This document shows, piece by piece, positions 20,137 through 29,743 of a stretch of DNA of 64,000 nucleotides. Source of the stretch: BOG-908 sp963692875 (GTDB lineage Bacteria > Pseudomonadota > Alphaproteobacteria > Acetobacterales > Acetobacteraceae). A program made the translations under genes and the position numbers. The stretch is taken from positions 3,534,001 to 3,598,000 of the forward strand of contig OZ240673.1 of NCBI GenBank assembly GCA_965198755.1, given 5' to 3'. How positions within the stretch are numbered: the first letter of the stretch is position 1; each line of letters opens with the position of its first letter. The notes beneath the pieces were generated by a model. It was not told where the DNA came from. It saw only the letters and a list, made by a program, of their open reading frames with translations, and did not search any database.

Positions 20137-23100
20137 ATGTCTGACGACGCCTTCGACGAGGAAACGTTCCCGGAAGAAGCCTATCTCACCGCGTTCCTCG
20201 ATGTTCGTCAGGCGGTCATCGCCGGCGCGTTCGCCAGCGGATACCAGCACTACCTCACCTTCGGCCGGGTGGAAATCGACACCGGCGTCAGGCACTCGCC
20301 GTTCCTGGGTGGCCCGCCGGGGCTGGCGCGCTCGGTGGTGCCGCCGGCCGACGACGAGCCGGTGCCGGTCTCGCCCACGCTCACGCCGCTGCCCGCCTCT
20401 GCCGGGGCGATTCCCTACGCGGCACCGCCCGACCAGGGGCCGCCGCCCAGAGGCAAGGCGTTCAGCGAGGACCTCTACCTCGCGCTGAACCCGGACGTGG
20501 ACGCGCTGGTGCAGGAGGGCAGCTTTCCCAGCGGCCACGCGCACTGGCAGGCGGCGGGGCAGGCGGAGGAGCGTGCCGGCAGGCGGCCGTCCATCACCCA
20601 CGACTCACTGTACGCCGATGCGCTGCCGCCGGGCACCGGGTGCGAGGTGGAGACCGGCGACTTCGACGCCGAGAGCTACTTCCTGCTCTACCCCGACGTC
20701 CGCCAGGCGATGGGCAACGACCCGGAGGGCGCGCGCCACCACTGGGTGCATCACGGCCGCTTCGAGGGCCGGGTTGGCACCGGCATCGCACCCTACCGCA
20801 CCTGGCAGGCGCGCCCGGCCGGCGTGCTGGCCAAGCCGTTCGGCATCAACGTGTTCGGACCCTTCGCGGCCACCTCCGGCCTGGGGACCGCGGCGCGCGG
20901 CATCCTGCGCGCCGTGCAGAGCGTCGGCATCGCCACCGAGCTGCACCCCTTCGACGTGAGCCGCGGCGCGCCGCGCGTGACGCAAGCCGAGCGCGCGCGC
21001 ACGCCCACCTACCGCTGCAACCTGCTGCTGGCCAACGCCGACCAGATCGCCCGCCTGACCGCGCTGTACCCCGCCGGCCATTTCGACGACGCCTACAACA
21101 TCGCCGTCTGGGCCTGGGAACTCGCCGCCTTCCGCGCCGACTGGCACACCAGCTTCGCGCCGCTCGACGAAGTCTGGACCAACAGCGAGTTCGAGCTGGA
21201 CAGCATCGGCGCGGTGGCACCGGTGCCGGTGCACAAGATACGCCTGCCGGTGGAGGTGACGCCCGCCTCGGCCGCGGAAGGCCGCGAGATGTTCGGCATA
21301 CCGCACGACCGGCTGGTGTTCCTGGTGGCCTTCGACGTCGGCAGCACCAGCGCGCGCAAGAACCCCGGCATGGTGATCGAGGCGTTCCGCGAGGCGTTCG
21401 CCGCCGACGAAAACGTGTTCCTGGTGATCAAATTCCACTCCACCGCCATCGAGCCGGCAATCACCCGGCAGCTGACGCGCGCGCTGCGCGGGGCGGAGAA
21501 CGTGCTGATCATCGCCGACCTGCTGCCGGACGGCGAGATGGCGCTGCTGCGCGCGGCCTGCGACGTGCTGGTGAGCGCACACCGCAGCGAAGGCTTCGGC
21601 CTCAACATTGCCGAGTTCATGGCGCTCGGCAAACCGGTGGTGGCGACCAACTACTCCGGAAACCTGGAGTTCTTCGACGCGAGCGTGGGTTTTCCCATCG
21701 ACTACACGCTGACCGAGGTGGCGGCCGCCGCCGGTCCCTACATGCCGCATTACGTGTGGGCGGACCCGCTGCGTGCCTCGCTGGTGGAGCAGTTGCGCCT
21801 CGTCTACCACGACCAGGCGGCGGCCTGGGCGCGCGGCGCGCGTGCCGCCGAGCGGATGGCCGAGCAGTTCAGCGCCGTGCAGATCGGCCACGAGATACGC
21901 CGCCGCCTGCACGCGATCGGGCTGGCCGCCGAACTGCCGCCGTTCCTCGGCTGGCTCGGCCGCGCGCGCGGGCTGGTGGGCTCCTCGCCGGTGGGCGGGC
22001 TCGACGCGTTCCAGCGCCAGGCGATCGCGGCACTCGGCATGCGCCGGCCGGTGATCAGCCTGGTGGTGCCGGTCTACAACGTTGCCGCCGCCTGGCTGGA
22101 GGCGTGCGTGGCCTCTGTGCAGGCGCAGAGCTACCCGTTCTGGGAGCTGTGCCTGTGCGACGACGCCAGCACCGAGCCGGGCACGCACGCGGTGCTGGCG
22201 CGCCTGCAGGGCAGCGACCCGCGCATCAGGATACGCCGGCTGGCCAGCAACCGCGGCATCGCTGCGGCCTCCAACCTGGCCGCCGAAATGGCCACCGGCG
22301 AGTTCGTCGCCATGCTCGACAACGACGACGCGTTGCACCCGGACGCGCTGCTGGAAGTGGCGCGCGCGCTGTTCGCCGATCCCGAGATCGACGTGATCTA
22401 CACAGACGAGGACAAGATCGACGAGCACGGCGCGCTGGTCGACACCTACCACAAGCCGGACTGGTCGCCCGAACACCTCGAATCGGTGATGTACGTCCTG
22501 CACATGCTGGTGGTGCGCAAACGCCTGTTCCTCGAGCTCGGCGGTTTCCGCGACGCGTATTCCGGAGCGCAGGACTACGACCTGATGCTGCGCCTCTCGC
22601 GTTGCACCCAGCGCGTGCACCACATCGCGCGCGCGCTGTACCATTGGCGCGCGATCGAGGGCTCATCGGCCGCGGTGGTGGACGCCAAACCCTACGCGCT
22701 GCGCGCCGGCTTCCGCGCGCTGGCGGACCACGTGGCCGAAAAGCACGCCGGCCGCGCCTGGGTGGAGGACGGGCTGCTGCCCGGCACGTTCCGGGTGCGC
22801 CGCCGCATCCTCGGCCGGCCGCGCGTCTCGCTGCTGATCCTGACCAACAACGGCGAGCTGGAACTGCCCGGCCGCGGCAGCTTCCACATGGTGGACAACC
22901 TGGTGGACTCGATCCTGCGCCGCACCAGCTACCGCAACTACGAGATCGTTGTCGTCGATAACAGCCGGCTTTCAGACGAGCAGGTGGCGCGCTTCCGCGC
23001 GCTCGGCGTGCGGGTGGAGAACTTCACCGGCACGGTGGTGCCGTTCAACTACGCGGCCAAGGCCAACTTCGCGCTGCGGACCTGCCGCACCGAGCACCTG

Positions 23101-23643
23101 GTGATGCTCAACGACGACATGGAGATCATCAACGAAGACTGGCTGACCTCGATGCTGGAACTGAGCCAGGAGCCGGAAGTGGGCGCCGTAGGGGCCAAGC
23201 TGCTGCACGCGGACGGCACCATCCAGCACGTCGGCTGCGTCATCGGCGTGAACAACGGCGCAGCCCACGTCTACCACTCGTTCCCCGGCGACTTCGTCGG
23301 CTACAACGGCTTCACCCACCTGATCCGCAACTACTCCGCCGTCACCGGCGCCTGCTTTGCCACACGCAAGAGCGTGATGCTGCAGGTGGGCGGGCTGGAC
23401 GAAAGCTTCGCCGTGGACTTCAACGACATCGATTTATGCCTGAAGATCGTCGAGAGCGGTTATCGGATCGTCTACACGCCGTACGCGTCGCTGTTCCACT
23501 TCGAGGGCGCGTCGGCCAAGCGGATCACGCAGAACCCGGAGGAGCGGCGGCGTTTCGTGGCGCGGTGGGCGCGCTACATGGAGAACGATCCGTACTTCAA
23601 TCCGAATTTTCTGAAGAGCAGGTTTGATTTTACGGTGGCGTAA
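20137..23643 (+). CDS. Three-domain glycosyltransferase (GT4 + GT2 + GT2) with N-terminal repeats
   Basis: 1168 residues. Three short repeats with a Y-x5-DV signature lie near residues 16-48, 114-146 and 181-213. A GT4-like domain (about 235-600) has HRSEGFGLNIAEFMALGKPVV written as SEGFGLNIAEF near 484. The first GT2 domain (638-850) has VVPVYN, CDDAS and DNDD; the second (895-1130) has VVVDNS, NDDMEIIN and FNDIDLCL. No membrane segment, so it is a cytoplasmic polymer- or O-antigen-type transferase. A GGGAG-like site (about 20,119) precedes the ATG. The stop lies at a repeat edge. It stands alone, without export genes. Confidence 0.88.
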   Translation: MSDDAFDEETFPEEAYLTAFLDVRQAVIAGAFASGYQHYLTFGRVEIDTGVRHSPFLGGPPGLARSVVPPADDEPVPVSPTLTPLPASAGAIPYAAPPDQGPPPRGKAFSEDLYLALNPDVDALVQEGSFPSGHAHWQAAGQAEERAGRRPSITHDSLYADALPPGTGCEVETGDFDAESYFLLYPDVRQAMGNDPEGARHHWVHHGRFEGRVGTGIAPYRTWQARPAGVLAKPFGINVFGPFAATSGLGTAARGILRAVQSVGIATELHPFDVSRGAPRVTQAERARTPTYRCNLLLANADQIARLTALYPAGHFDDAYNIAVWAWELAAFRADWHTSFAPLDEVWTNSEFELDSIGAVAPVPVHKIRLPVEVTPASAAEGREMFGIPHDRLVFLVAFDVGSTSARKNPGMVIEAFREAFAADENVFLVIKFHSTAIEPAITRQLTRALRGAENVLIIADLLPDGEMALLRAACDVLVSAHRSEGFGLNIAEFMALGKPVVATNYSGNLEFFDASVGFPIDYTLTEVAAAAGPYMPHYVWADPLRASLVEQLRLVYHDQAAAWARGARAAERMAEQFSAVQIGHEIRRRLHAIGLAAELPPFLGWLGRARGLVGSSPVGGLDAFQRQAIAALGMRRPVISLVVPVYNVAAAWLEACVASVQAQSYPFWELCLCDDASTEPGTHAVLARLQGSDPRIRIRRLASNRGIAAASNLAAEMATGEFVAMLDNDDALHPDALLEVARALFADPEIDVIYTDEDKIDEHGALVDTYHKPDWSPEHLESVMYVLHMLVVRKRLFLELGGFRDAYSGAQDYDLMLRLSRCTQRVHHIARALYHWRAIEGSSAAVVDAKPYALRAGFRALADHVAEKHAGRAWVEDGLLPGTFRVRRRILGRPRVSLLILTNNGELELPGRGSFHMVDNLVDSILRRTSYRNYEIVVVDNSRLSDEQVARFRALGVRVENFTGTVVPFNYAAKANFALRTCRTEHLVMLNDDMEIINEDWLTSMLELSQEPEVGAVGAKLLHADGTIQHVGCVIGVNNGAAHVYHSFPGDFVGYNGFTHLIRNYSAVTGACFATRKSVMLQVGGLDESFAVDFNDIDLCLKIVESGYRIVYTPYASLFHFEGASAKRITQNPEERRRFVARWARYMENDPYFNPNFLKSRFDFTVA

Positions 23644-23774
23644 GGAAGCAAGCAGTTCTTTTTTGAAAAAAAGAACCAAAAAACTTTTGGTCCGGCTGTC
23701 GCGGCGTTTCCTTCATCGCGCGCGCAAGGAGACAAAAGTTTTTGGTTTTTTCAAAAAAGAACTGCTTGCCTTGC
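23641..23774 (+). repeat. Two-arm hairpin repeat, copy 9 (core forward)
   Basis: Starts on the TAA of the glycosyltransferase gene. Left arm GTTC type, an exception to the usual rule. The right arm is a shortened GTTC type that has lost part of its T-run. Confidence 0.9.
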
Positions 23775-23786
23775 ACCCGCCCGCCG

Positions 23787-24944
23787 TCACTCCTCGCCCT
23801 GCCGAAACGGCGACAGCTCCATCAGCGCCTCCATCTCCGCCACCACGGCCGGCCGTTCCCGCTCGAGGTGACTGGCGATGGCGCCGCGCAGTCCCGGATG
23901 TGCGATGAAGTGGGCCGAGTAGGTCGCCGACGGCAGGTAGCCGCGCTGTATCTTGTGCTCCCCCTGCGCGCCGGCCTCCACCGTCTTCAGCTTGTGCTCG
24001 ATGGCGAAGTCGATGGCGCGGTAGTAGCAGAGTTCGAAGTGCAGGAACGGGAAGTCGCCCAGGCAGCCCCAGTTGCGGCCGAACAGCGTGTCGGTGCCGG
24101 CGAGGTTCAGCGCGCCTGCGACCAGCTTGCCCTTGTGTTCGGCCAGCATCAGCACGACGCGGTCGCCCAGGTATTGCGAGAGCAGCGGGAAGAACTTCGC
24201 CGTCAAATACGCGCTGCCCCATTTGCGGTCCACGGTGCTCTCGTAGAACCGATAGAACGCCTTCCAGTGCGCCGGCGTGATCTCGCTGCCGCGCAGGGTG
24301 TGGAATACCAGGCCGCAGGCGTTGGCGTCGCGCCGTTCCCGCCGCAGCGACTTGCGCTTGCGCGAGTTCAGCGCGGCCAGGAAGTCGTCGAAGCTGGCGT
24401 AGCCGTCGTTGTGCCAATGATATTGCACGCCGAGGCGCTGCAGCCAGCCGTCTTCGCCCAGCGCCGCCCATTCGTCGGGCGTGCAGAACGTCGCGTGCAC
24501 CGAGCTGAGCTTCAGCTCGCGGCAGGCTTGCACCAGGCCCGACGCGAGCGCCGCCTGCCCCAGCGGGTTGCCCGGCCGCACCAGCAGGCGCGGTCCGGTC
24601 ACCGGGCTGAACGGGGCGGCCACCTGCAGTTTCGGATAGTAGTCGCCGCCGGCCTGTTCGTAGGCGCGCGCCCAGCCGTGATCGAAGACGTACTCGCCGT
24701 AGCTGTGGCCTTTCGCGTACATCGGTGCGCAGGCGACCACCCTCTCGCACGGGTCGCGCAGCACGGCGTGGCGCGGCAGCCAGCCGGTGCGTGCGTTGGC
24801 CGAGCCGCTGTCCTCGACGGCGGCCAGGAAGGCGTGGCTGACGAAGGGGTTGTCCGGGCCGGCGCAGAGGTCCCAATCGCCCGGATCGACCTCGTGGATG
24901 GAGCCGTGCAGGCTGAGGGCGAGGCTTGGCGAGCTGTCTGGCAT
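23787..24944 (-). CDS. FemAB-like GNAT-fold protein (DUF482 type)
   Basis: 385 residues. RKRKSLRRERRDA near residue 195, FYESTVDRKWG, and RNWGCLGDFPFLHFELCYY near the C-terminal third match the FemAB-like/peptidogalycan family (Pfam FemAB_like). The fold suggests an acyl- or aminoacyl-transferase. The substrate is not known. ATG at 24,944 is preferred to the GTG two codons upstream. It ends 12 bases from repeat copy 9 and starts about 80 bases from copy 10. Confidence 0.8.
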   Translation of the reverse strand: MPDSSPSLALSLHGSIHEVDPGDWDLCAGPDNPFVSHAFLAAVEDSGSANARTGWLPRHAVLRDPCERVVACAPMYAKGHSYGEYVFDHGWARAYEQAGGDYYPKLQVAAPFSPVTGPRLLVRPGNPLGQAALASGLVQACRELKLSSVHATFCTPDEWAALGEDGWLQRLGVQYHWHNDGYASFDDFLAALNSRKRKSLRRERRDANACGLVFHTLRGSEITPAHWKAFYRFYESTVDRKWGSAYLTAKFFPLLSQYLGDRVVLMLAEHKGKLVAGALNLAGTDTLFGRNWGCLGDFPFLHFELCYYRAIDFAIEHKLKTVEAGAQGEHKIQRGYLPSATYSAHFIAHPGLRGAIASHLERERPAVVAEMEALMELSPFRQGEE

Positions 24945-25023
24945 TGCCACGAATATAGCGGCACAGGCGGCTGATTGAAGGCGTAAGGGGCCGCTTGCAC
25001 TGGCCCGGACATCTGGCCGGTCG

Positions 25024-25161
25024 AAGGCAAGGCAAGCAGTTCTTTTTTGAAAAAAAGAACCAAAAAACTTTTATTCCCTTGGGCGCGCGTTGCAGAACCT
25101 TCGCGACAGCATGACCAAAAGTCTTTTGCTTCTTTTCTTCAGAAAAGAAGGCCTTGCTTTC
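25024..25161 (-). repeat. Two-arm hairpin repeat, copy 10 (core reverse)
   Basis: GTTC left arm. The CTTC right arm has a TTTTCTTCAGAAAA stem, a paired variant of the usual run. It ends six bases from the mntR stop codon. Confidence 0.92.
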
Positions 25162-25166
25162 TTCGC

Positions 25167-25604
25167 TCAGCCCGCTCTGACGAAACGCGCGAACGCCTCC
25201 AGCGTCGCCGGCGAGACGTGGTGCTCGATACCTTCCGCGTCGTTCTCCGCGTCCTCGCGCGAGACGCCGACGGCCAGCAGCAGGTCCACCACCAGGCGGT
25301 GCCGCGCGCGCACCCGGGCGGCCAGCGCCTCGCCGGCCTCCGTCAGGAACACGCCGCGATAGGGCCGCGCGGTGGCGAGCCCGAGGCATTTCAGCCGGCT
25401 GATCGCCTTGACCACGGTGACGTGGCTGACGCCCAGGCGCCGCGCGATGTCGGTCGGGCGGGCCTCGCCGCAGGCGCCCAGCAGGTCGGCGATCAGCTCG
25501 GCGTAGTCCTCGATGAGGGCGGCCTGCTGCGCCACGCGGGCACGGCCGAACCGCCTCGCCTGGGTCGCTTCCTGAAGGTCGAGCCCGGATGTCTTGTCCA
25601 ACAC
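25167..25604 (-). CDS. mntR: Manganese-responsive regulator MntR (DtxR family)
   Basis: 145 residues. A winged helix-turn-helix lies near residues 50-75 (DIARRLGVSHVTVVKAISRLKCLGL). The metal-binding dimerisation region follows, with EDAENDAEGIEHHVSP holding the Glu, Cys-free His ligands expected of MntR. Starts at GTG 25,604. Divergent from mntH with a 110-base gap that contains an inverted repeat, as expected if it represses mntH when manganese is abundant. Confidence 0.9.
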   Translation of the reverse strand: MLDKTSGLDLQEATQARRFGRARVAQQAALIEDYAELIADLLGACGEARPTDIARRLGVSHVTVVKAISRLKCLGLATARPYRGVFLTEAGEALAARVRARHRLVVDLLLAVGVSREDAENDAEGIEHHVSPATLEAFARFVRAG

Positions 25605-25688
25605 GCACCCAAGTTGCAGGCGTTCACCGAAGCCGGGCGTCTATACCGAGTTCGAGCACTGCATGAAATGGTAGCCCATTGCCCGATG

Positions 25689-25704
25689 TGTAGCCCAGAC
25701 TACA
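25689..25704. promoter_or_regulatory. Candidate MntR operator
   Basis: TGTAG-N6-CTACA, a perfect 5-base inverted repeat 10 bases before the mntH start and within the mntR/mntH divergent gap. GTAGCCCA also occurs once more at 25,671-25,678. Assignment to MntR is inferred from position. Confidence 0.5.
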
Positions 25705-25714
25705 TGATGGTTAC

Positions 25715-26977
25715 ATGAACCTGAGCGAGACGACGACCTGGGCGATCCGCGAGGTACTGGACGGCCGCCGCCGCGGCCTGCGCGCCGTCCTGCCGTTCGC
25801 CGGGCCCGCCGTGGTGGCCAGCGTCGCCTATATCGACCCGGGCAACTTTGCCACCAACATCCAGGCCGGCGCGCGCTACGGCTACAGCCTGCTGTGGGTG
25901 GTGCTGCTGGCGAACTTGGTGGCCATGCTGTTCCAATCGCTGTCGGCCAGGCTGGGCATCGTCACCAACCGCAACCTGGCCGAACTGTGCCGCGCGCATT
26001 TCCCGCGCCCCGTGGTGCTGGCGATGTGGGCGGTCAGCGAGGTGGCGGCCATGGCCACCGACCTGGCGGAGTTCCTGGGTGGTGCGATCGGCCTGTCGCT
26101 GCTGCTGCACCTGCCGCTATTTGCCGGCATGATGGCCACCGCCATCATCACCTACGCCATCCTGCTGCTGGACAGGCGCGGGTTCCGGCCGCTGGAGCTG
26201 GTGATCGGCGGGCTCGTGGGGGTGATCGGCGCCTGCTACGTGGTGGAGCTGGTAGTGGCGCCGCCCGACTGGCGGGCCGCCGGCCTGGGCACCATGGTGC
26301 CGCACCTGGCCGACCACGGTGCGATGGTGCTGGCAGTGGGCATCGTCGGCGCCACGGTGATGCCGCACGCCATCTACCTGCATTCCGGGCTAACGCAGAA
26401 CCGCGCGCCGGCGCGCAGTTTGCGCGAGCGGATCCAACTGGTGCGCTACTCCAACCGCGAGGTGGTGGCGGCACTGACGCTGGCCGGCATCGTCAACGCG
26501 GCGATGGTGATGATGGCCGCGCGCGCCTTCCATGCCGGCCACAGCGAGGTGGCCGAGATCGGTGCCGCCTACCACACGCTGGTGCCGCTGTTCGGCGCCG
26601 CCGCGGCGGGTATCTTCCTGGTTTCGCTGATGGCGTCAGGCATCTCCAGCTCAGTGGTGGGCACGATGGCGGGGCAGGTGATCATGCAGGGCTTCGTCGG
26701 CTTTCGCATCCCCGTGTGGGTGCGCCGCGCGGTGACGATGATCCCGGCCTTCGTCGTGGTGGGCGCCGGCTTCGACGCGACCAGCAGCCTGGTGATCAGC
26801 CAGGTGGTCCTGAGCCTGGTGCTGCCGGTGCCGATGGTCGCATTGCTGCTGCTGACGCGGCGCGCGGACGTGATGGGGGAGATGGTGACCGGGCCATGGG
26901 TATTGGCATTCGCCTGGATGGCGACGTTGGCGACGCTCGCGCTGAATGGCGTGCTGCTGGTGGGGTTGGGCGGCTAG
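25715..26977 (+). CDS. mntH: NRAMP manganese transporter
   Basis: 420 residues with about 11 membrane helices. DPGNFATN in the first helix (residues 41-48) and VMPHAIYLHS in helix 6 are the metal-binding motifs of canonical NRAMP proton-coupled Mn(II)/Fe(II) importers. It sits in the inner membrane. Its partner regulator mntR is divergently transcribed. The ATG follows a weak ribosome site. Complete and undisturbed. Compare the divergent paralog at 36,410-37,672. Confidence 0.95.
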   Translation: MNLSETTTWAIREVLDGRRRGLRAVLPFAGPAVVASVAYIDPGNFATNIQAGARYGYSLLWVVLLANLVAMLFQSLSARLGIVTNRNLAELCRAHFPRPVVLAMWAVSEVAAMATDLAEFLGGAIGLSLLLHLPLFAGMMATAIITYAILLLDRRGFRPLELVIGGLVGVIGACYVVELVVAPPDWRAAGLGTMVPHLADHGAMVLAVGIVGATVMPHAIYLHSGLTQNRAPARSLRERIQLVRYSNREVVAALTLAGIVNAAMVMMAARAFHAGHSEVAEIGAAYHTLVPLFGAAAAGIFLVSLMASGISSSVVGTMAGQVIMQGFVGFRIPVWVRRAVTMIPAFVVVGAGFDATSSLVISQVVLSLVLPVPMVALLLLTRRADVMGEMVTGPWVLAFAWMATLATLALNGVLLVGLGG

Positions 26978-27005
26978 TCGCCCTGGTTCAGGGGGGCAGG
27001 ATAGA

Positions 27006-27146
27006 AACCAAGGCCTTCTTTTTTGAAAAAAAGAAGCGAAAAACTTTGGTTCCTTCGCATTTGCAGCAGTCGGTCTCCCAGGACAAACACGCGTGCTGAA
27101 AGTGCGAGGGAAGCAAATTCTGCTCTTCTTTTCAAAAAGAAGGCCG
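27006..27146. repeat. Degenerate two-arm hairpin repeat, copy 11
   Basis: The left CTTC arm is recognisable, the core has been lost and the right arm is shortened. It reaches the first codons of the broken TetR gene, whose start codon is missing. Confidence 0.75.
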
Positions 27147-27718
27147 TCATAACGGTGACCTGAAGCCTGCGCTCCTGCTCGCGGCGGGCGAGATACTGCG
27201 CGACGCGGGCCTGCCCGCCCTGACGTTGCGTGCGATCGCCCGCCGCGCCGGCGTCTCCCACATGGCGCCAGCCCCGCATTCGGCGACCACTCGGGCCTGC
27301 TCAGCGAGCTCGCCGCCGCAGGCTACCGGATGTTCAGCGACGCTGGTCCGGGCGCAGGACAACCCCGGCGCGCGCAGCATCCCCAATGCCACCGCGCACG
27401 CCTATGTCAGCTTCGCGCGTGCGGAGACCGCCATGTTCCTGCTGATGTTCCGGTCCGAGCGGCTGGATTTCACCCGGCCCGCCTTCGCCGAAGCCGCGGG
27501 TGCTGCGTCACGCAGCCTGATGCGCAGCGCCGGTGCGGCCGGCGCAGCGCCGCTTCCCGCCACGCACCTCGCCGGCTTGGGCCGGGCCGTTGGCCAGTGG
27601 TCCGTCGTGCACGGCTTTTGCCATGCTGCTCATCGAAGGGCGGCTCGACGGCGTCCTCGCCAGCCCGGATTGCGGTGGTGACGTCGCTGGCCTGCTCGAT
27701 CTGGCACTTGCGGGTTGA
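27147..27718 (+). pseudogene. TetR-family regulator, broken
   Basis: Similarity runs through three frames. An N-terminal helix-turn-helix (LRDAGLPALTLRAIARRAGVSH) is in frame 1, FGDHSGLLSELAAAGYRMFSD in frame 3 near 27,275-27,350, YVSFARAETAMFLLMFRSE again in frame 1, and AMLLIEGRLDG in frame 2 after an extra T near 27,617. No start codon remains next to the degenerate repeat. At least three indels make it non-functional. The C-terminal half resembles the WHG-type TetR domain. Confidence 0.85.
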
Positions 27719-27734
27719 TAGCGCCGGCTTGATA

Positions 27735-27878
27735 GCAAGAAAAGGCAAGCAGTTCTTTTTTGAAAAAAAGAACCTAAAAACTTTTGTTCCTGGTGTACTC
27801 GCTGCGGAGAGGTCCGCGACAGCGCTGACAAAAGTTTTTTGCTTCTTTTTTTCAAAAAAGAAGGCCTTGCTTTCTTGC
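27735..27878 (-). repeat. Two-arm hairpin repeat, copy 12 (core reverse)
   Basis: GTTC left arm, CCGCGACAGC beside a CTTC right arm. Lies between the TetR remnant and nadE. Confidence 0.92.
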
Positions 27879-27933
27879 TACCGGGCCACGTCCCACGATT
27901 GCGCCCGCCCGGCACCGCCCCTAGCTTCCGGCC

Positions 27934-29607
27934 ATGCCTGCCTCCCCGGAGACCCTGCGTATTGCGCTCGCCCAGCTGAACCCGCACGAGGGCCAGATCG
28001 ACGCCAACCTGCGCGCGCTGCGTGCCGCCCGCGCCCGCGCCGCCGGGATGGGCGCCGACCTGCTGGTCACGCCGGAGTTCTCCATCGCCGGCTATCCGCC
28101 TGAAGACCTGGTGCGCAAGGCCGCCTTCGTCGCCGATTGCGAGGCGGCGCTGGACGAATTGGCGCGCGACACCGCGGACGGCGGCCCCGGCCTGATCGTC
28201 GGCGGCCCGTGGCGCGAACGAGACCGCATCTACAACGCAGGTTTCGTGATGGATGGCGGCGAGATCACCGCCCGGCGCGCCAAGCACGAGCTGCCCAATT
28301 ACGGCGTGTTCGACGACAAGCGCGTGTTCGACGCCGGCCCCGAACCCGGTCCGGTGGTGTTCCGCGGCTTCCGCCTGGGCCTGATGATCTGCGAGGATTG
28401 GTGGTTCCCGGCCGTCTCCGAGACGCTGGCGGAGACCGGGGCGGAGATGCTGCTGTCAATCAACGGCTCGCCGTTCGAGGCCGACAAGTCCGGCCGCCGC
28501 GTGCAGCTCGCCGTGGCCCGCGTGGTGGAGACGCGGCTGGCGTTCGTGTTCCTCAACCAGGTGTGCGGCCAGGACGAGCTGGTCTTCGAGGGGGCCAGCT
28601 TCGTGCTGAACCCGGACCGCAGCCTGGCCTGCGTGCTACCCTCCTTCGAGGAGACCGTCACGCTGACCGAGTGGCGCCGGCAGGACGACCGCCTGGTTTG
28701 CGTGCCACAGACGCTGCCGCCCGAGCCGTGCCAGGAGGAGAAAATCTACCGCGGCCTGTGCCTGGGCCTGTCGGACTACGTGCGCAAGAACGGCTTCCCC
28801 GGCATCCTGTTGGGCTTGTCGGGCGGCATCGACAGCGCGCTGTCCGCCGCCATCGCGGTGGACGCGCTGGGTGCCGAGCGCGTGCGCGCGGTGATGCTGC
28901 CCAGTCCCTATACCAGCCAGCACAGCCTCGACGACGCGGCGGAATGCGCGCGCCTGCTGGGCATACGTATCGACACGGTGGCAATCACCCCGGCCATCAC
29001 GGCGGCGAACGACGCGCTGGCGCCGGTGTTTGCCGGGCTGCCGGACGACATCACCGAGGAAAACATCCAGTCCCGTGCGCGAGGGTTGCTGCTGATGGCG
29101 ATAAGCAACAAGCTCGGCTCGATGCTGCTGACCACCGGCAACAAGAGCGAGATGTCGGTCGGCTACTCCACGCTGTACGGCGACATGTGCGGCGGCTACT
29201 CGGTGCTCAAGGACGTCTACAAGACGTCGGTGTTCGCGCTCAGCCGGTGGCGCAACGCGCATCGGCCGGCCGGCGCGCTGGGCCCGGACGACGCGGTGAT
29301 GCCGGAGCGGGTGATCACCAAGGCACCGAGCGCCGAGCTGAAGCACGACCAGACCGACCAGGACAGCCTGCCGCCATACGACGAGCTCGATGCGATTTTG
29401 GAAGGGCTGGTGGAAGGCGAGCAATCGGTCGACGACATGGTGGGCCAGGGTTTCGCGCGCGCGACGGTGGTGCGGGTTTGGAAGATGCTTGACCGCGCCG
29501 AATATAAACGCCGGCAGGCGCCTCCGGGGGTGAAGATAACGTCGCGCGCGTTTGGGCGCGATAGGAGATATCCTATTACTAATGGCTATACGGGGCTTTT
29601 GAAGTGA
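27934..29607 (+). CDS. nadE: Glutamine-dependent NAD+ synthetase
   Basis: 557 residues in two domains. The N-terminal nitrilase-type glutaminase has the Glu at residue 48 (TPEFSIAGYPPED), a Lys in RRAKHELPNYGVFD and the Cys in LMICEDWWFP. The C-terminal synthetase has the PP-loop LSGGIDSAL and TTGNKSEMSVGY. Makes NAD from deamido-NAD using glutamine ammonia. Start ATG 27,934. The TGA stop overlaps the first base of the next repeat copy. Confidence 0.95.
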   Translation: MPASPETLRIALAQLNPHEGQIDANLRALRAARARAAGMGADLLVTPEFSIAGYPPEDLVRKAAFVADCEAALDELARDTADGGPGLIVGGPWRERDRIYNAGFVMDGGEITARRAKHELPNYGVFDDKRVFDAGPEPGPVVFRGFRLGLMICEDWWFPAVSETLAETGAEMLLSINGSPFEADKSGRRVQLAVARVVETRLAFVFLNQVCGQDELVFEGASFVLNPDRSLACVLPSFEETVTLTEWRRQDDRLVCVPQTLPPEPCQEEKIYRGLCLGLSDYVRKNGFPGILLGLSGGIDSALSAAIAVDALGAERVRAVMLPSPYTSQHSLDDAAECARLLGIRIDTVAITPAITAANDALAPVFAGLPDDITEENIQSRARGLLLMAISNKLGSMLLTTGNKSEMSVGYSTLYGDMCGGYSVLKDVYKTSVFALSRWRNAHRPAGALGPDDAVMPERVITKAPSAELKHDQTDQDSLPPYDELDAILEGLVEGEQSVDDMVGQGFARATVVRVWKMLDRAEYKRRQAPPGVKITSRAFGRDRRYPITNGYTGLLK

Positions 29608-29742
29608 AGCAAGCAAGCGCTTCTTTTTTGAAAAAAAGAAGCAAAAAACTTTTGACTCCGCTGTCGCGCGCTCCAGGACAGACACCCGACAGGGAGCAAA
29701 AGTTTTTTGCTTCTTTTTTTCAAAAAAGAAGGCCTTTCTTTC
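29607..29742 (+). repeat. Two-arm hairpin repeat, copy 13 (core forward)
   Basis: Starts in the nadE stop codon. Both arms are CTTC type, an exception. It ends two bases before the ATG of the next gene. Confidence 0.92.
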
Positions 29743-29743
29743 T

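Noticed and set aside
20605..22644. 679-codon minus-strand frame
   Set aside because: Shadow of the glycosyltransferase gene, His/Arg-rich with no motif.
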